64,000 bases of DNA, taken from contig JAENYZ010000003.1 of NCBI GenBank assembly GCA_016841525.1, positions 62,001 to 126,000 of the forward strand, in the 5' to 3' direction. The position numbers and the translations under genes were made by a program. Positions 8,967-17,377 of the stretch are shown here, piece by piece (the stretch's first letter is position 1; every line of letters starts with the position of its first letter). Under the pieces are notes generated by a model. That model saw only the letters and a list, made by a program, of their open reading frames with translations, was not told the DNA's origin and did no database searches. The stretch is from Anaerolineaceae bacterium. Its GTDB lineage: Bacteria > Chloroflexota > Anaerolineae > Anaerolineales > Anaerolineaceae.

Positions 8967-9011
8967 ATCAGTAAAATATCCTTTCTAGACTTCTAAAGCT
9001 CAGGAGTCATT

Positions 9012-10142
9012 GTGAGTCCAATCAGCATCGAAAAAGTTGGAACCCAGCACCAACGACGACGATATGCCACCTTTCCATGGCAAATCTATAAGAATGATCC
9101 TATGTGGGTGCCGCCTTTGCTCCCTGAACGTATGAAACAACTGAATCCGCAAAAAGGGACCTTTTATAATCATGGTGAAGCGGATTTCTTTTTAGCCTTG
9201 AAAGATGGAAAACTTTCAGGAACGATCATGGCTGCTGTTGATCATTCTTCCAACCAATCTCGGGAACTTAAGGACGGCATGTTTGGTTTTTTTGAATGTG
9301 TGGATGATCAGCAAGTGGCGGATAAACTCTTTGAAACTGCAAAAACTTGGGCTAAAAAACGGGAATTGAGCCGGCTGATTGGCCCCTTCCACCAGGATTA
9401 TGATTCGGCATATGGCATTCTTATCGAAGGACGCGACCGCCCCCCTGTAATCAACTGTGGGCATACACCGCCCTATTATGAAGAACTTGTCACCAATTAC
9501 GGCTTTACACCACTGCGACCGGATAACATCGCCTTTGCCGTGAATCTCACTCAGGATAACCGCGAGTTTCGCCTGCTGCATAAACTTGCCGAGAAAGCAG
9601 CCGAACGCGGCACTGCCGTGGTCCGCCAGGGAAGGATGGAGGAATGGGACAGGGAGGCAGATCGCATCCATTATTTGCTGAATAAGTCCCTGGCGCACCT
9701 GACGGACTTTGTTGGCTGGGATCGCCAGGCGCTGGACGACTCCCTTGAACCTTTCAGAAAATATGCGGACCCGTACCTGATTTTATTTGCCGATGTTGGG
9801 GACCAAACTGTGGGGTTCTTCCCGGGGATCCCCAACCTGAACGAGATCCTTCACAAGGTCAACGGACTGCGATACCCCTGGGATTATCTGAAAATGCTGC
9901 GCTACAGGAACCTCAAGCCGAAATGTCTGGCGATAAAAAGTGTTTTGGTGCTGCCGGAATACTGGGGGAGCGGAGTCAGCCTGATGCTTTTTTCGGAGAT
10001 GACCAAACGTGCAAAAGAGAAGGGCTACACCTGGGCGGACCTTTCATTGACTTCTGAGGACAACCCAAAAACACCGATGTTGGCAGAACGCGTGGGGGGA
10101 AAGTTGTATAAACGCTACCGGGTATATCAAATATCTTTATAA
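9012..10142 (+). CDS. GNAT-fold acetyltransferase-like protein
   Basis: A 376-residue protein. The last 70 residues show a GNAT acetyl-CoA-binding segment (VLVLPEYWGSGVSLMLFSEM) followed by the alpha/beta ending (NPKTPMLAERVGGKLYKRY). The N-terminal half (FPWQIYKNDPMWVPPL, then LIGPFHQDYDSAYGILIEG) matches a widespread family of unknown substrate, possibly a double GNAT fold. The start is GTG at 9012, supported by AGGAG five bases upstream. No operon partner is visible; it is flanked by a terminator and the spoVS promoter region. The acetyl acceptor is unknown. Confidence 0.75.
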   Translation: MSPISIEKVGTQHQRRRYATFPWQIYKNDPMWVPPLLPERMKQLNPQKGTFYNHGEADFFLALKDGKLSGTIMAAVDHSSNQSRELKDGMFGFFECVDDQQVADKLFETAKTWAKKRELSRLIGPFHQDYDSAYGILIEGRDRPPVINCGHTPPYYEELVTNYGFTPLRPDNIAFAVNLTQDNREFRLLHKLAEKAAERGTAVVRQGRMEEWDREADRIHYLLNKSLAHLTDFVGWDRQALDDSLEPFRKYADPYLILFADVGDQTVGFFPGIPNLNEILHKVNGLRYPWDYLKMLRYRNLKPKCLAIKSVLVLPEYWGSGVSLMLFSEMTKRAKEKGYTWADLSLTSEDNPKTPMLAERVGGKLYKRYRVYQISL

Positions 10143-10223
10143 GACTAAATTTAGAAATTATCTTATTTAATTCTTTATAGATAAAACCCTGATAATCTCT
10201 TACCAAGAAGTGTGTGGAATGTC

Positions 10224-10252
10224 TTGCTATAAATGCGAAAATCTTGTAAAAT
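10224..10252 (+). promoter_or_regulatory. Sigma-70-type promoter for spoVS
   Basis: TTGCTA at 10224-10229 and TAAAAT at 10247-10252 are separated by 17 bases. Transcription would start near 10259, leaving a leader of about 70 bases before the spoVS ATG. Confidence 0.5.
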
Positions 10253-10328
10253 TTAAGAAAATAAAGCCCCAGTACATTAAATATTTATTAGCAATAAGCC
10301 AAAATTATTTCAACACAGGGAGAGAATA

Positions 10329-10634
10329 ATGAACATCATAAAAGTTTCGGCAAACTCCCGCACCGCTGCTGTAGCAGGGGCAATCGCAGGTGTCATGCGT
10401 GAGCATCGTTTGGCTGAAGTCCAATCGATCGGTGCTGGTGCGGTAAATCAAGCAGTGAAAGCCGTGATCCTCGCCAAGGGTTATCTGGTCAATGACGGTA
10501 TCGATATCATTTGCGTACCAGAATTCGTTGATGTGGATATTGACGGCAAAGTTCGCACCGCGATCAAGCTGACAATCACACCGCGAGGTGAAGAGCCAGC
10601 ACAAGAAGCAGCAAAGGATATTTTATCGGAATAA
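10329..10634 (+). CDS. spoVS: Stage V sporulation protein S-like
   Basis: A 101-residue protein matching SpoVS across its full length (ISVSANSRTxAVAGAIAG-type start, here IIKVSANSRTAAVAGAIAG, then IGAGAVNQAVKAV and an alternating IDIICVPEFVDVDIDG strand pattern). SpoVS folds like the Alba nucleic-acid-binding proteins and in Bacillus affects late sporulation. Homologues are common in bacteria that do not form spores, where the role is likely regulatory nucleic-acid binding. The ribosome site GGGAGAG precedes ATG. A 10-base-loop terminator follows. No other sporulation gene occurs in this window. Confidence 0.93.
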   Translation: MNIIKVSANSRTAAVAGAIAGVMREHRLAEVQSIGAGAVNQAVKAVILAKGYLVNDGIDIICVPEFVDVDIDGKVRTAIKLTITPRGEEPAQEAAKDILSE

Positions 10635-10693
10635 GTAACCCAAATAAGCCTAGATCGGTAATCTTTACAAAATAATAAATTTAAGTCAAAGAT

Positions 10694-10722
10694 ATGGACG
10701 CACGCATACTCGTCCATTTTTT
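10694..10722 (+). terminator. Terminator after spoVS
   Basis: ATGGACG and CGTCCAT form a 7-bp stem with a 10-base loop, followed by TTTTTT. It lies between the converging spoVS and deoxynucleoside kinase genes. Confidence 0.75.
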
Positions 10723-10741
10723 GTATACCCATTTCAAATAA

Positions 10742-11380
10742 TCAAAAGTCAAATCGCACTTCATCTTTGCCTACAAGGATATCCCTCACTTTTTCCGCAA
10801 TTAAGGACAGATGCTGTGGCTTCGCCACATAATCCAGGTTGTCGCATGGGACAGTCAATACCGGGCAGAGGTCAAAGTGATCCACCCAATCCTCATAAAG
10901 CTGGTTGAGATCAGCGAGGTAGTCAGGGCTGATGGTGCGTTCATAATCCCGATTCCGCTTTGAAATACGGTTGACAAGGGTCGATACCGATGCCCTCAGG
11001 TAGATCACCAGGTCAGGTGGGGGTAGAAACTCAACCAGTACCTGGTACAATTCTTGATAGGTAGCATAATCTCGCTGATTGATCGCTTTCTGCAAAAAGA
11101 GATTATGAGCAAAGATCTCTGCATCCTCATAAACGCTGCGATCCTGGATAACAGAGCCCTTCATATCCATCAACTTTCGATGAATTCGCAAGCGCCTCAT
11201 CAGGAAATAAATTTGTGAATGAAAGCCCCAGGCTTGCATGTCTTCATAGAAATCAGCCAGGTAAGGGTTTTCGGTCACAGGTTCAAAGAAGGGAGTCCAT
11301 CCCAAATTTTCACTGAGCAATTTAACCAATGTTGATTTCCCAACGCCAATATTGCCTGCAACCGCGATAAATTTATCCAT
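10742..11380 (-). CDS. Deoxynucleoside kinase (dGK/dAK family)
   Basis: Phosphorylates deoxynucleosides in nucleotide salvage. The 212-residue protein begins with the P-loop GNIGVGKST (residues 8-16), has the family DRS motif (QDRSVYEDAEIFA) for substrate binding, and the Arg-rich LID (ISKRNRDYER). The length and motif order match bacterial deoxyadenosine/deoxyguanosine kinases rather than thymidine kinase. ATG is preceded by GGAGAAGGAGAAAA. It converges on spoVS and appears monocistronic. Nucleoside preference cannot be fixed by eye. Confidence 0.9.
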   Translation of the reverse strand: MDKFIAVAGNIGVGKSTLVKLLSENLGWTPFFEPVTENPYLADFYEDMQAWGFHSQIYFLMRRLRIHRKLMDMKGSVIQDRSVYEDAEIFAHNLFLQKAINQRDYATYQELYQVLVEFLPPPDLVIYLRASVSTLVNRISKRNRDYERTISPDYLADLNQLYEDWVDHFDLCPVLTVPCDNLDYVAKPQHLSLIAEKVRDILVGKDEVRFDF

Positions 11381-11494
11381 AAGATAATTTTCTCCTTCTC
11401 CTGACCTTATCTGGGCTGTGCTTGCCCCTTTCTTGTTTTGACTGTAATTTCAATATGTATTATACGCGTCAATAATAATTAACGATTAAATATT

Positions 11495-13810
11495 CTATGA
11501 AGCTACCTTTTCGTTCAAATAATCAATAAAGTATTGGATAATAACCAATCCCTGATTTTCAAATCCTCCCCTACCAGGACTCATTCTATCTCCAGTTAGA
11601 GGCATACTTTCTTTAACCATTTCTGTCATCATTGTCATTAACTCATCAACGCCAATAGCAGAAATAGCCTTAAGTTGTTCATCTGTTAAGATCAGTTTTA
11701 TTTGGTCAAGAATTTGATCCCTTTCCTCAATAGAACCCTGGTTTTCTGAGAGAATTACTTGATAGGCTTCACATAAGGATAAGAGTGCCTCCGCCTGCTC
11801 AGGGGAAACCGAGAGGTCTGTACCATCCAATGACAATATCCCAACAACCAATTGTGTGATTCCATCAATCTCAAAGTTCCCCAATGGCGGTACATTCATA
11901 CCATCCTCTCCCTGCCCTGGAGGAAATCCCATACGCCCTGCCATAAATTCACTTACAGCCACACCAGCAGTTGTAATGATATCTGTGACCTCAAAAGAAT
12001 CCACCTGATTTCCTGGTTCATAATTACCATTCGAATATAGCCCATCCATGATTTCTCCAGATGCAGATCCACCAGTGTATATCAAATAGGTTTCTTCATC
12101 CATAATTTCAGGTGAGGAGAATAAAACTGATTGAATCTCTTTAATCGATGCGTATGTAAGTATTTCATTCCCTGATGGTGATGCCAAATGTAAAATCTCA
12201 TTTGCCTGCAGAGAGGACTCAAAATTATACAATACAGAGTTCTGAGTAGAGGTTTGACTTGCCGCTTCAGCCATTTCAGCACTTCCAACACCAAGTATGA
12301 AACCACCATTAATATTAAAATTAACAAAATCAAAAGCCCCATCGGGCACGGTAGAAGGGCCGCCGTTGACCAGCAGAATGCCATCATTCACCGTTAAATC
12401 ACCATTGACATCAACCCCATCGCCGCCTGAATCAACAAATATATATCCACCGTTGATATCAAGCTGATTTTCGCCTGTATTCATCGGACGATTTGTACCA
12501 GGCTCCAATTCTTCAACATCCATATTACTCGCAGCACTTATTCCGTCATCCAGAGCTGCAATATGAATTGTTCCGTCGTTTATGGTAATCACAGTGCTCT
12601 CAATTCCTTCATAACATAGAGAAATATCTAAAGTTCCACCGTTGATCTCAAGCTGAGAATCCGCATGAAGGCCGTCATCTCCGGATGAAATCAGGAAGTA
12701 TCCTCCATTAATCTGAATAACGCCATTTGAATGAATCGAATCATCAAGTGTATCCAAATCAAAAATGCCGGCTAAAATCCTGAGATCAACCCCCGCCTTA
12801 AGACCTTTTGCGCTTATCAACAAATCATTACTATCATTATTTCGTTGATCAAACCTCTGACCACTGACAAGATCATCTAAATCAGCTTCAGCACTGCCGC
12901 CACTAGTTACAATCCTAAAGGTACCACCGCCAATAAGCAGGGTATTTTCAGCCTGAATCCCATCATTAACTGCTGAGATATCAAAACTTCCACCCTCAAT
13001 GATAATGTTACCTTCTCCCTCATCAACATCGTTATTGGCTTGCATACCATCACCACCGGCATCGATGATGATATCACCATCTTTCACAGTCAGCGAATCC
13101 CGCCCTCTCATCCCATCATTGACAGAAGTAACAGCGATGGAACCGCTGATAATGACAAGGTTATCATCGCTGTCGATGCCGTTATTATTATTTGCGAAGA
13201 CGGTGAGGGATCCGGAGCCGTTTATCGTCAGGTCATCATTGCTGAAAACGGCAGCATTAGGTTCTTCACCATCCTCAAGGATATAAGCTGTACCATCAGC
13301 GACCACATTATCAGTGTCGTTAGCCAGAGTAATGATTGTTTTTTCTGCGTTCTTAATATAGATCGGGGCGGTTGTTGTTGAAGTGATATCGACACCATCC
13401 AGGATTAATCTGACAATCTCTTCATCCTGGGTATCCACAAGAATTTGGCCATCATCTAACACACCTGAAATTAAGTAAGAACCACCGGAGTTTATCGTCA
13501 CCAAACTGTTATCAACAACAACGCCATTCCCTTCAAAAGAGACGGAGCTGCCATTTAATTGGATGGTCGTGGTTTCAAGCTCAGCGTAGCCGATATCCAA
13601 ATCCTCTTGATCATATTCTGGGGTGATGCTAATATCCGTAATTTGACTACTACCCCCATTTATCATTTCTCCAGATGTGTCAGAATCCTCTGTAATCACT
13701 TCAACAATAGACATCTGCCTGTCATCCAAGATTTCTGCGGTAGTTCCTGAACAGGCTGCCACAAAAATAATTAATAAAACAAGTGTTGAGATAATTTTTT
13801 TATTTTTCAT
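11495..13810 (-). CDS. Cthe_2159-like beta-helix surface lipoprotein
   Basis: A 771-residue predicted lipoprotein: hydrophobic signal followed by lipobox FVAAC with the acylated Cys near residue 20. Residues about 70-510 repeat a short pattern such as GGDGMQANNDV, NDGIQAENTLLIGGG and DDGLHADSQLEINGG, typical of the right-handed beta-helix 'carbohydrate-binding domain' family whose prototype is Cthe_2159, a cellulose/pectin-binding protein of Clostridium thermocellum. The C-terminal 100 residues are different: a helical stretch with LTDEQLKAI, reminiscent of Spy-type LTxxQ motifs. It is the last gene of the protease/VTC/DUF4956 operon; its ribosome site TAGGAGA overlaps the stop codon of the 38-residue peptide before it, suggesting translational coupling. 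Binding target unknown. Confidence 0.85.
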   Translation of the reverse strand: MKNKKIISTLVLLIIFVAACSGTTAEILDDRQMSIVEVITEDSDTSGEMINGGSSQITDISITPEYDQEDLDIGYAELETTTIQLNGSSVSFEGNGVVVDNSLVTINSGGSYLISGVLDDGQILVDTQDEEIVRLILDGVDITSTTTAPIYIKNAEKTIITLANDTDNVVADGTAYILEDGEEPNAAVFSNDDLTINGSGSLTVFANNNNGIDSDDNLVIISGSIAVTSVNDGMRGRDSLTVKDGDIIIDAGGDGMQANNDVDEGEGNIIIEGGSFDISAVNDGIQAENTLLIGGGTFRIVTSGGSAEADLDDLVSGQRFDQRNNDSNDLLISAKGLKAGVDLRILAGIFDLDTLDDSIHSNGVIQINGGYFLISSGDDGLHADSQLEINGGTLDISLCYEGIESTVITINDGTIHIAALDDGISAASNMDVEELEPGTNRPMNTGENQLDINGGYIFVDSGGDGVDVNGDLTVNDGILLVNGGPSTVPDGAFDFVNFNINGGFILGVGSAEMAEAASQTSTQNSVLYNFESSLQANEILHLASPSGNEILTYASIKEIQSVLFSSPEIMDEETYLIYTGGSASGEIMDGLYSNGNYEPGNQVDSFEVTDIITTAGVAVSEFMAGRMGFPPGQGEDGMNVPPLGNFEIDGITQLVVGILSLDGTDLSVSPEQAEALLSLCEAYQVILSENQGSIEERDQILDQIKLILTDEQLKAISAIGVDELMTMMTEMVKESMPLTGDRMSPGRGGFENQGLVIIQYFIDYLNEKVAS

Positions 13811-13822
13811 TTTATATTTCTC

Positions 13823-13939
13823 CTAATTGGAAATAAACGCTGTGATTGGCAAATCGCCAAACACAAAAGTCAGTATCCACAAAATTGTTATGGTCATGAA
13901 TAGTAAACGGCGATTTCTTTTGAATTTATTTATCATCAT
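13823..13939 (-). CDS. 38-residue single-helix membrane peptide
   Basis: A short frame in the gap between the DUF4956 and beta-helix genes. It begins with two Met codons, then a Lys/Arg-rich segment (NKFKRNRRLL) and one hydrophobic helix (FMTITILWILTFVFG), ending LPITAFISN: the layout of a small inner-membrane protein with a positive cytoplasmic N-terminus. AGAAGGG lies six bases before the first ATG, and its TAG stop is embedded in the ribosome site of the next gene. Both facts support real translation. No family is recognised; it may be a regulator or subunit of the neighbouring membrane system. Confidence 0.65.
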   Translation of the reverse strand: MMINKFKRNRRLLFMTITILWILTFVFGDLPITAFISN

Positions 13940-13968
13940 TGATCCCTTCTAAATTGAAACGGATATCC

Positions 13969-14649
13969 TTATAAATCTGTCCCGTTATATCCTGTAACCA
14001 GAGTTACTTTATTGTTGTTGTTCAATTTCTTAATTGCTGCTAAAAACTGGTCTACAGCAGATGGTTTTTTCAATCCGATGTTATAGGTTAACTCGGTCAG
14101 AGTACCGCTTTGGATCGAGTCCACAGCAATCAAATCTGCCGTGGATGTGTACTTCAGAAAGACCGATTCAAAGAGCTCCTCAAAAGACACATCGCCAGGG
14201 ACCTGAATTCTCAAAATTTGGTTTGCCACTTCTTGTGCAAACCAATTAAATCGGACCATTAATAAGATTAATAAACTGATCACCACAGCACCTATCACTG
14301 CAAGGGTAAAAAACTGGGTACCTACCGCCATACCGATCGCCATAGTGAAAAAGATAAATCCCACATCCCGAGTTTCCTTGACCGCATTCCGAAAGCGGAT
14401 AATTGATAAAGCACCCACCAATGAGAAAGCCCGGGCGATATTCGACCCAACGATCATCATCACCAAAGCGACAACCATCCCATTCAAAACGAGTGTAAAA
14501 ACAAAGCTCTGAGTGTAGGAAGATCCACGATGTGTGATCTTATAAATCCAACCGATAAATGCGCTCAAAACAAAACTGAGTAAAAATACCAGCACAACAT
14601 CGATTACCGTAAACTCATTGGTCATATCCTGAAAGTTAAAAATATCCAT
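13969..14649 (-). CDS. DUF4956 membrane protein
   Basis: A 226-residue protein with four to five transmembrane helices in the first 150 residues. The conserved core SLVGALSIIRFRNAVKETRD followed by a Gly-rich helix (FFTMAIGMAVG) identifies DUF4956, which resembles the membrane part of MgtC-type proteins. The C-terminal 70 residues form a soluble alpha/beta domain. Its ATG overlaps the end of the VTC gene by 14 bases, a sign of tight coupling. DUF4956 genes often sit beside VTC polyphosphate polymerases; a role in moving or handling polyphosphate or its product is inferred from context only. Confidence 0.87.
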   Translation of the reverse strand: MDIFNFQDMTNEFTVIDVVLVFLLSFVLSAFIGWIYKITHRGSSYTQSFVFTLVLNGMVVALVMMIVGSNIARAFSLVGALSIIRFRNAVKETRDVGFIFFTMAIGMAVGTQFFTLAVIGAVVISLLILLMVRFNWFAQEVANQILRIQVPGDVSFEELFESVFLKYTSTADLIAVDSIQSGTLTELTYNIGLKKPSAVDQFLAAIKKLNNNNKVTLVTGYNGTDL

Positions 14650-15511
14650 TTTCTTTTTCCTTTTTTATTGAATTTTCTTTTGATTTACATACATTTTCCC
14701 AAAATAATGGGAGGGAATAGGTCGAAGAAAGAACTTCATTAGCGCTTTCTGACATCAAATTTTGGCATTGAAATTCTGCCATTTCCCAGGCTGCCTTAAT
14801 GCCACTGCAATATTTGCTGATCCTGATTAAATTTAAGTTTTTTGCTGCGATTAACTCTGTGAGCCAAAAAGGCATTCGTTCATTGACTTTGATTTCCATG
14901 ATGACCTGATTGAGTGATGTCAACGGCAAACCGGAACGCTTTTCGTGTAAGTGCAAAGGATGCAGCTGTAAGGTGATATCAGTATCAAAGGTCACTCGCA
15001 GACCAGGATCATAAATTGTGCCTACAAGTGCCTGACGATCATAGCGGATAATGGAAGAGGGGATAAGGTTGTACTGCCACAGAAACACATAGGCTTCCTC
15101 AATTAAAGGACGATCTTCCGGGTCAGATTCCAGCATCTGACGGTCATTACATAATCGCAAAGCATCAATATAAGGGAGCATTGCTCGACGCTTCTGGGTT
15201 ACTCGATCGACACGTTGTTTAATCTCCACAAAAACCGGTGTGCGTTCAGTGATGACTGAACCCGAATCATAATATCGAACCCTGAGTTTGCGCCGAGTCT
15301 TTATGCCATTTTCTTTTTCCCAATAGCAGCGAAGATCTGGCGAATCATAATAAAGACTTGTAACTTGATATCGGTTATCTCGATGTCCATACACATCCGG
15401 GAGCAGGTATTTTTTCAATATTTTCTTTAATTCCCCTGCCTGACGAAGAGAAATTAAATATTTAAGTTCAAAACGGTTAAAAGTTCTGATCTGTTGGCTG
15501 TAGTTACTCAT
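14636..15511 (-). CDS. VTC-domain polyphosphate polymerase
   Basis: A 291-residue VTC-like protein, the tunnel-fold catalytic domain that in yeast Vtc4 makes polyphosphate from ATP. Expected basic and acidic tunnel residues are visible: RFELKYLIS near the N-terminus, the RRKLRVRYYDSG strand, VFVEIKQR, and late MEIKVNERMP plus ISKYCSGIKAA. No transmembrane helix is present, so the enzyme is cytosolic or peripheral and would act with the membrane protein DUF4956 encoded next. It starts 14 bases after the protease frame with AAGGA upstream. Polymerase activity is inferred from family; bacterial members are little studied. Confidence 0.87.
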   Translation of the reverse strand: MSNYSQQIRTFNRFELKYLISLRQAGELKKILKKYLLPDVYGHRDNRYQVTSLYYDSPDLRCYWEKENGIKTRRKLRVRYYDSGSVITERTPVFVEIKQRVDRVTQKRRAMLPYIDALRLCNDRQMLESDPEDRPLIEEAYVFLWQYNLIPSSIIRYDRQALVGTIYDPGLRVTFDTDITLQLHPLHLHEKRSGLPLTSLNQVIMEIKVNERMPFWLTELIAAKNLNLIRISKYCSGIKAAWEMAEFQCQNLMSESANEVLSSTYSLPLFWENVCKSKENSIKKEKENGYF

Positions 15512-15525
15512 GGAATAATCCTTCT

Positions 15526-16804
15526 TTAACGAGATGAGGATGGTTGTGAAGATAATGTGATCTCAACCTCCTGGGTTCTCCCATCTCTAATGATTGTGAG
15601 ATTAATTTTGTCGCCAATACTGGTTTCGGTCTCTAAATAAACCATCAAATCTTGTTTGGATGTCACCTGGACATTATTAATGGCTGTGATAAGATCACCA
15701 CCTAAAGGGATAATGTAGGGACCGAATTGTAAACGCTGATTACCTGAAGTGATGCCTGCCTCCTGTGCAGGAGAGCCCGATTCTATTCCAATGACCAGGA
15801 CACCGCTATCCATAGAAACATCCATACCAGCCTCTTCCAAAATTGCAATGGAGTAATCTGTCAGATCTAAGGTTTCAATACCCAACCAGGCATGAAGATA
15901 GTAGCCATTCTCAATTATTTCAGGCACAATCCGTTCTATAGTGTTTGAGGATATTGCAAATCCAAGCCCTGAAGAGGAGCCGCTCTCGCTGATAATCTGC
16001 GACGTGATCCCAATCACCTGACCATCCATATTTAGCAAAGGCCCTCCAGAGTTGCCAGGATTAATAGCCGTATCAGTTTGGATTGCTTCTGCGATGTATT
16101 TCCCATCCTGTGTGCTCTCAATCACTCGACCCAGTGCACTCACCACACCTGTTGTCAGGGTCCAGTCAAGCCCATAAGGATTACCCATCGCCAGCACTGT
16201 CTCCCCAACAACCACCTGGCTGGAATCAGCCAATGGTAAAGGTGAAGGGAAATCATCCCGCGACATCAACCTGCAGTACAGCAATATCATTGGTTTCATC
16301 AATTCCAACAACCGTCGCATTCGGTTCTTCGCCAGAGGCTAAGGTCACAATCAGTTCATCTGCATCTTCAATCACATGATAATTGGTGATAATGTGTCCT
16401 TCTGTATCATAAACGAAGCCAGAACCAACACCTTTTTCTGGTAATTGCCCCAACATTCTATTAAAAACATAAGCCACACTGGTGATGTTGACAACCGAGG
16501 GACTTGCTGTCTTATACAAAGAAATGATTTGGTCTTCATAATCATTGGTGTAAAGATTAGTTATCTGTGAACCATCAGTATCTTTCGTTTTAAAGACATA
16601 TAGTGCATCGGATGATGTTGTGGATTCAGCCATTTCTGTTCCAGATACATTGCTAGAGAAAACTGTATCTATGACACCAGATGAAGCAAATGTCCGGCTT
16701 ATGCCCACACAACTGATGAGTATTACCGGAATTATCGAAATCAGAACAATTGCTATTTTCTTTGGCATTCTTATATTCTTCCTAACAAATTCCTCAAGGT
16801 TCAT
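15526..16804 (-). pseudogene. HtrA/DegP-type serine protease with PDZ, frameshifted as read
   Basis: Two overlapping frames together make one HtrA-like protease. Frame one (16804 to 16253) has a membrane anchor (about residues 15-36), the catalytic His in ITNYHVIED and Asp in ETNDIAVLQ, then stops at a TGA. Frame two, continuing to 15526, has VVVGETVLAMGNPYG, the catalytic Ser in NPGNSGGPLL and a C-terminal PDZ domain (GVLVIGIESGSPAQEAGI). Removing one G from the GGG at 16257-16259 joins them as VDVADDFPSPLPL, giving 425 residues, the normal size. The rest of the reading frame is intact, so this is either a recent mutation, a phase-variable run or a sequencing error. It heads the VTC/DUF4956 operon and would work at the outer face of the membrane. 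Confidence 0.85.
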
Positions 16805-17377
16805 AAATTTTCTCTCTTACAGAATAGAAATCAAAAGATTATTTTGTTTTTTGATGTGTGTCTATCTTATTACTTCAACCTGTGAAATTACTAAGAATAA
16901 TCTGTGGTTTAACTTAGGAAATCTGACATGAGAGTACATACTGAATAGCGAATATAAAATAACCCTTTGATTACATATGCGATATTTGATATTCAACCAA
17001 AATAGGGCGCTGACACAGCACCCTATTTTGAGCCCGCATTTTTCTTAGAGCCCCTGCTTTCCAAGTTAGAAGGAGAAATTTTTCGAGGAGAAGCTTTTAA
17101 CAAACAAGTCAGTCCACTTTAACTCACTTATTTATTAAACAAATTCTAGACGGCAAACCTGAGAAAACGGCAAGAAAAACCTGAGATTTTAATAAGAACC
17201 TGCTTATGATCATAAAGGTATAAAATTTACAAATTTATATCAGTCATTGAAACATTAAATGAATTATTTTTCTTAGACCTTACTTTGAAAAATTCAGTTT
17301 CTCCAATAAAACAGCCGCATTCTCAGGATTTTAACAGGAAAATCATTTATAGTTAAAGTCTCAAGAAAGAGGACTTT
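16805..17377. other. Divergent promoter region
   Basis: This 573-base A/T-rich gap separates the minus-strand protease operon from the plus-strand two-component genes and must hold both promoters. I find no gene. The one clear structure is the inverted repeat at 16999-17029. Several AAGGAGA/GAGGAGAAG-like purine runs around 17070-17095 are not followed by a start codon. Confidence 0.5.
16999..17029. promoter_or_regulatory. Inverted repeat in divergent region
   Basis: AAAATAGGG and CCCTATTTT are perfectly complementary across 13 bases that include CTGACACAG. It looks like a terminator, but both flanking genes point away from it, so an operator or the end of an unseen small transcript are alternatives. 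Confidence 0.5.

Noticed and set aside
16253-16804. Programmed +1 frameshift at GGA-TGA in the protease gene
   Set aside because: The site lacks a convincing slippery codon or a strong internal Shine-Dalgarno sequence at proper distance; an indel in the GGG run is simpler.
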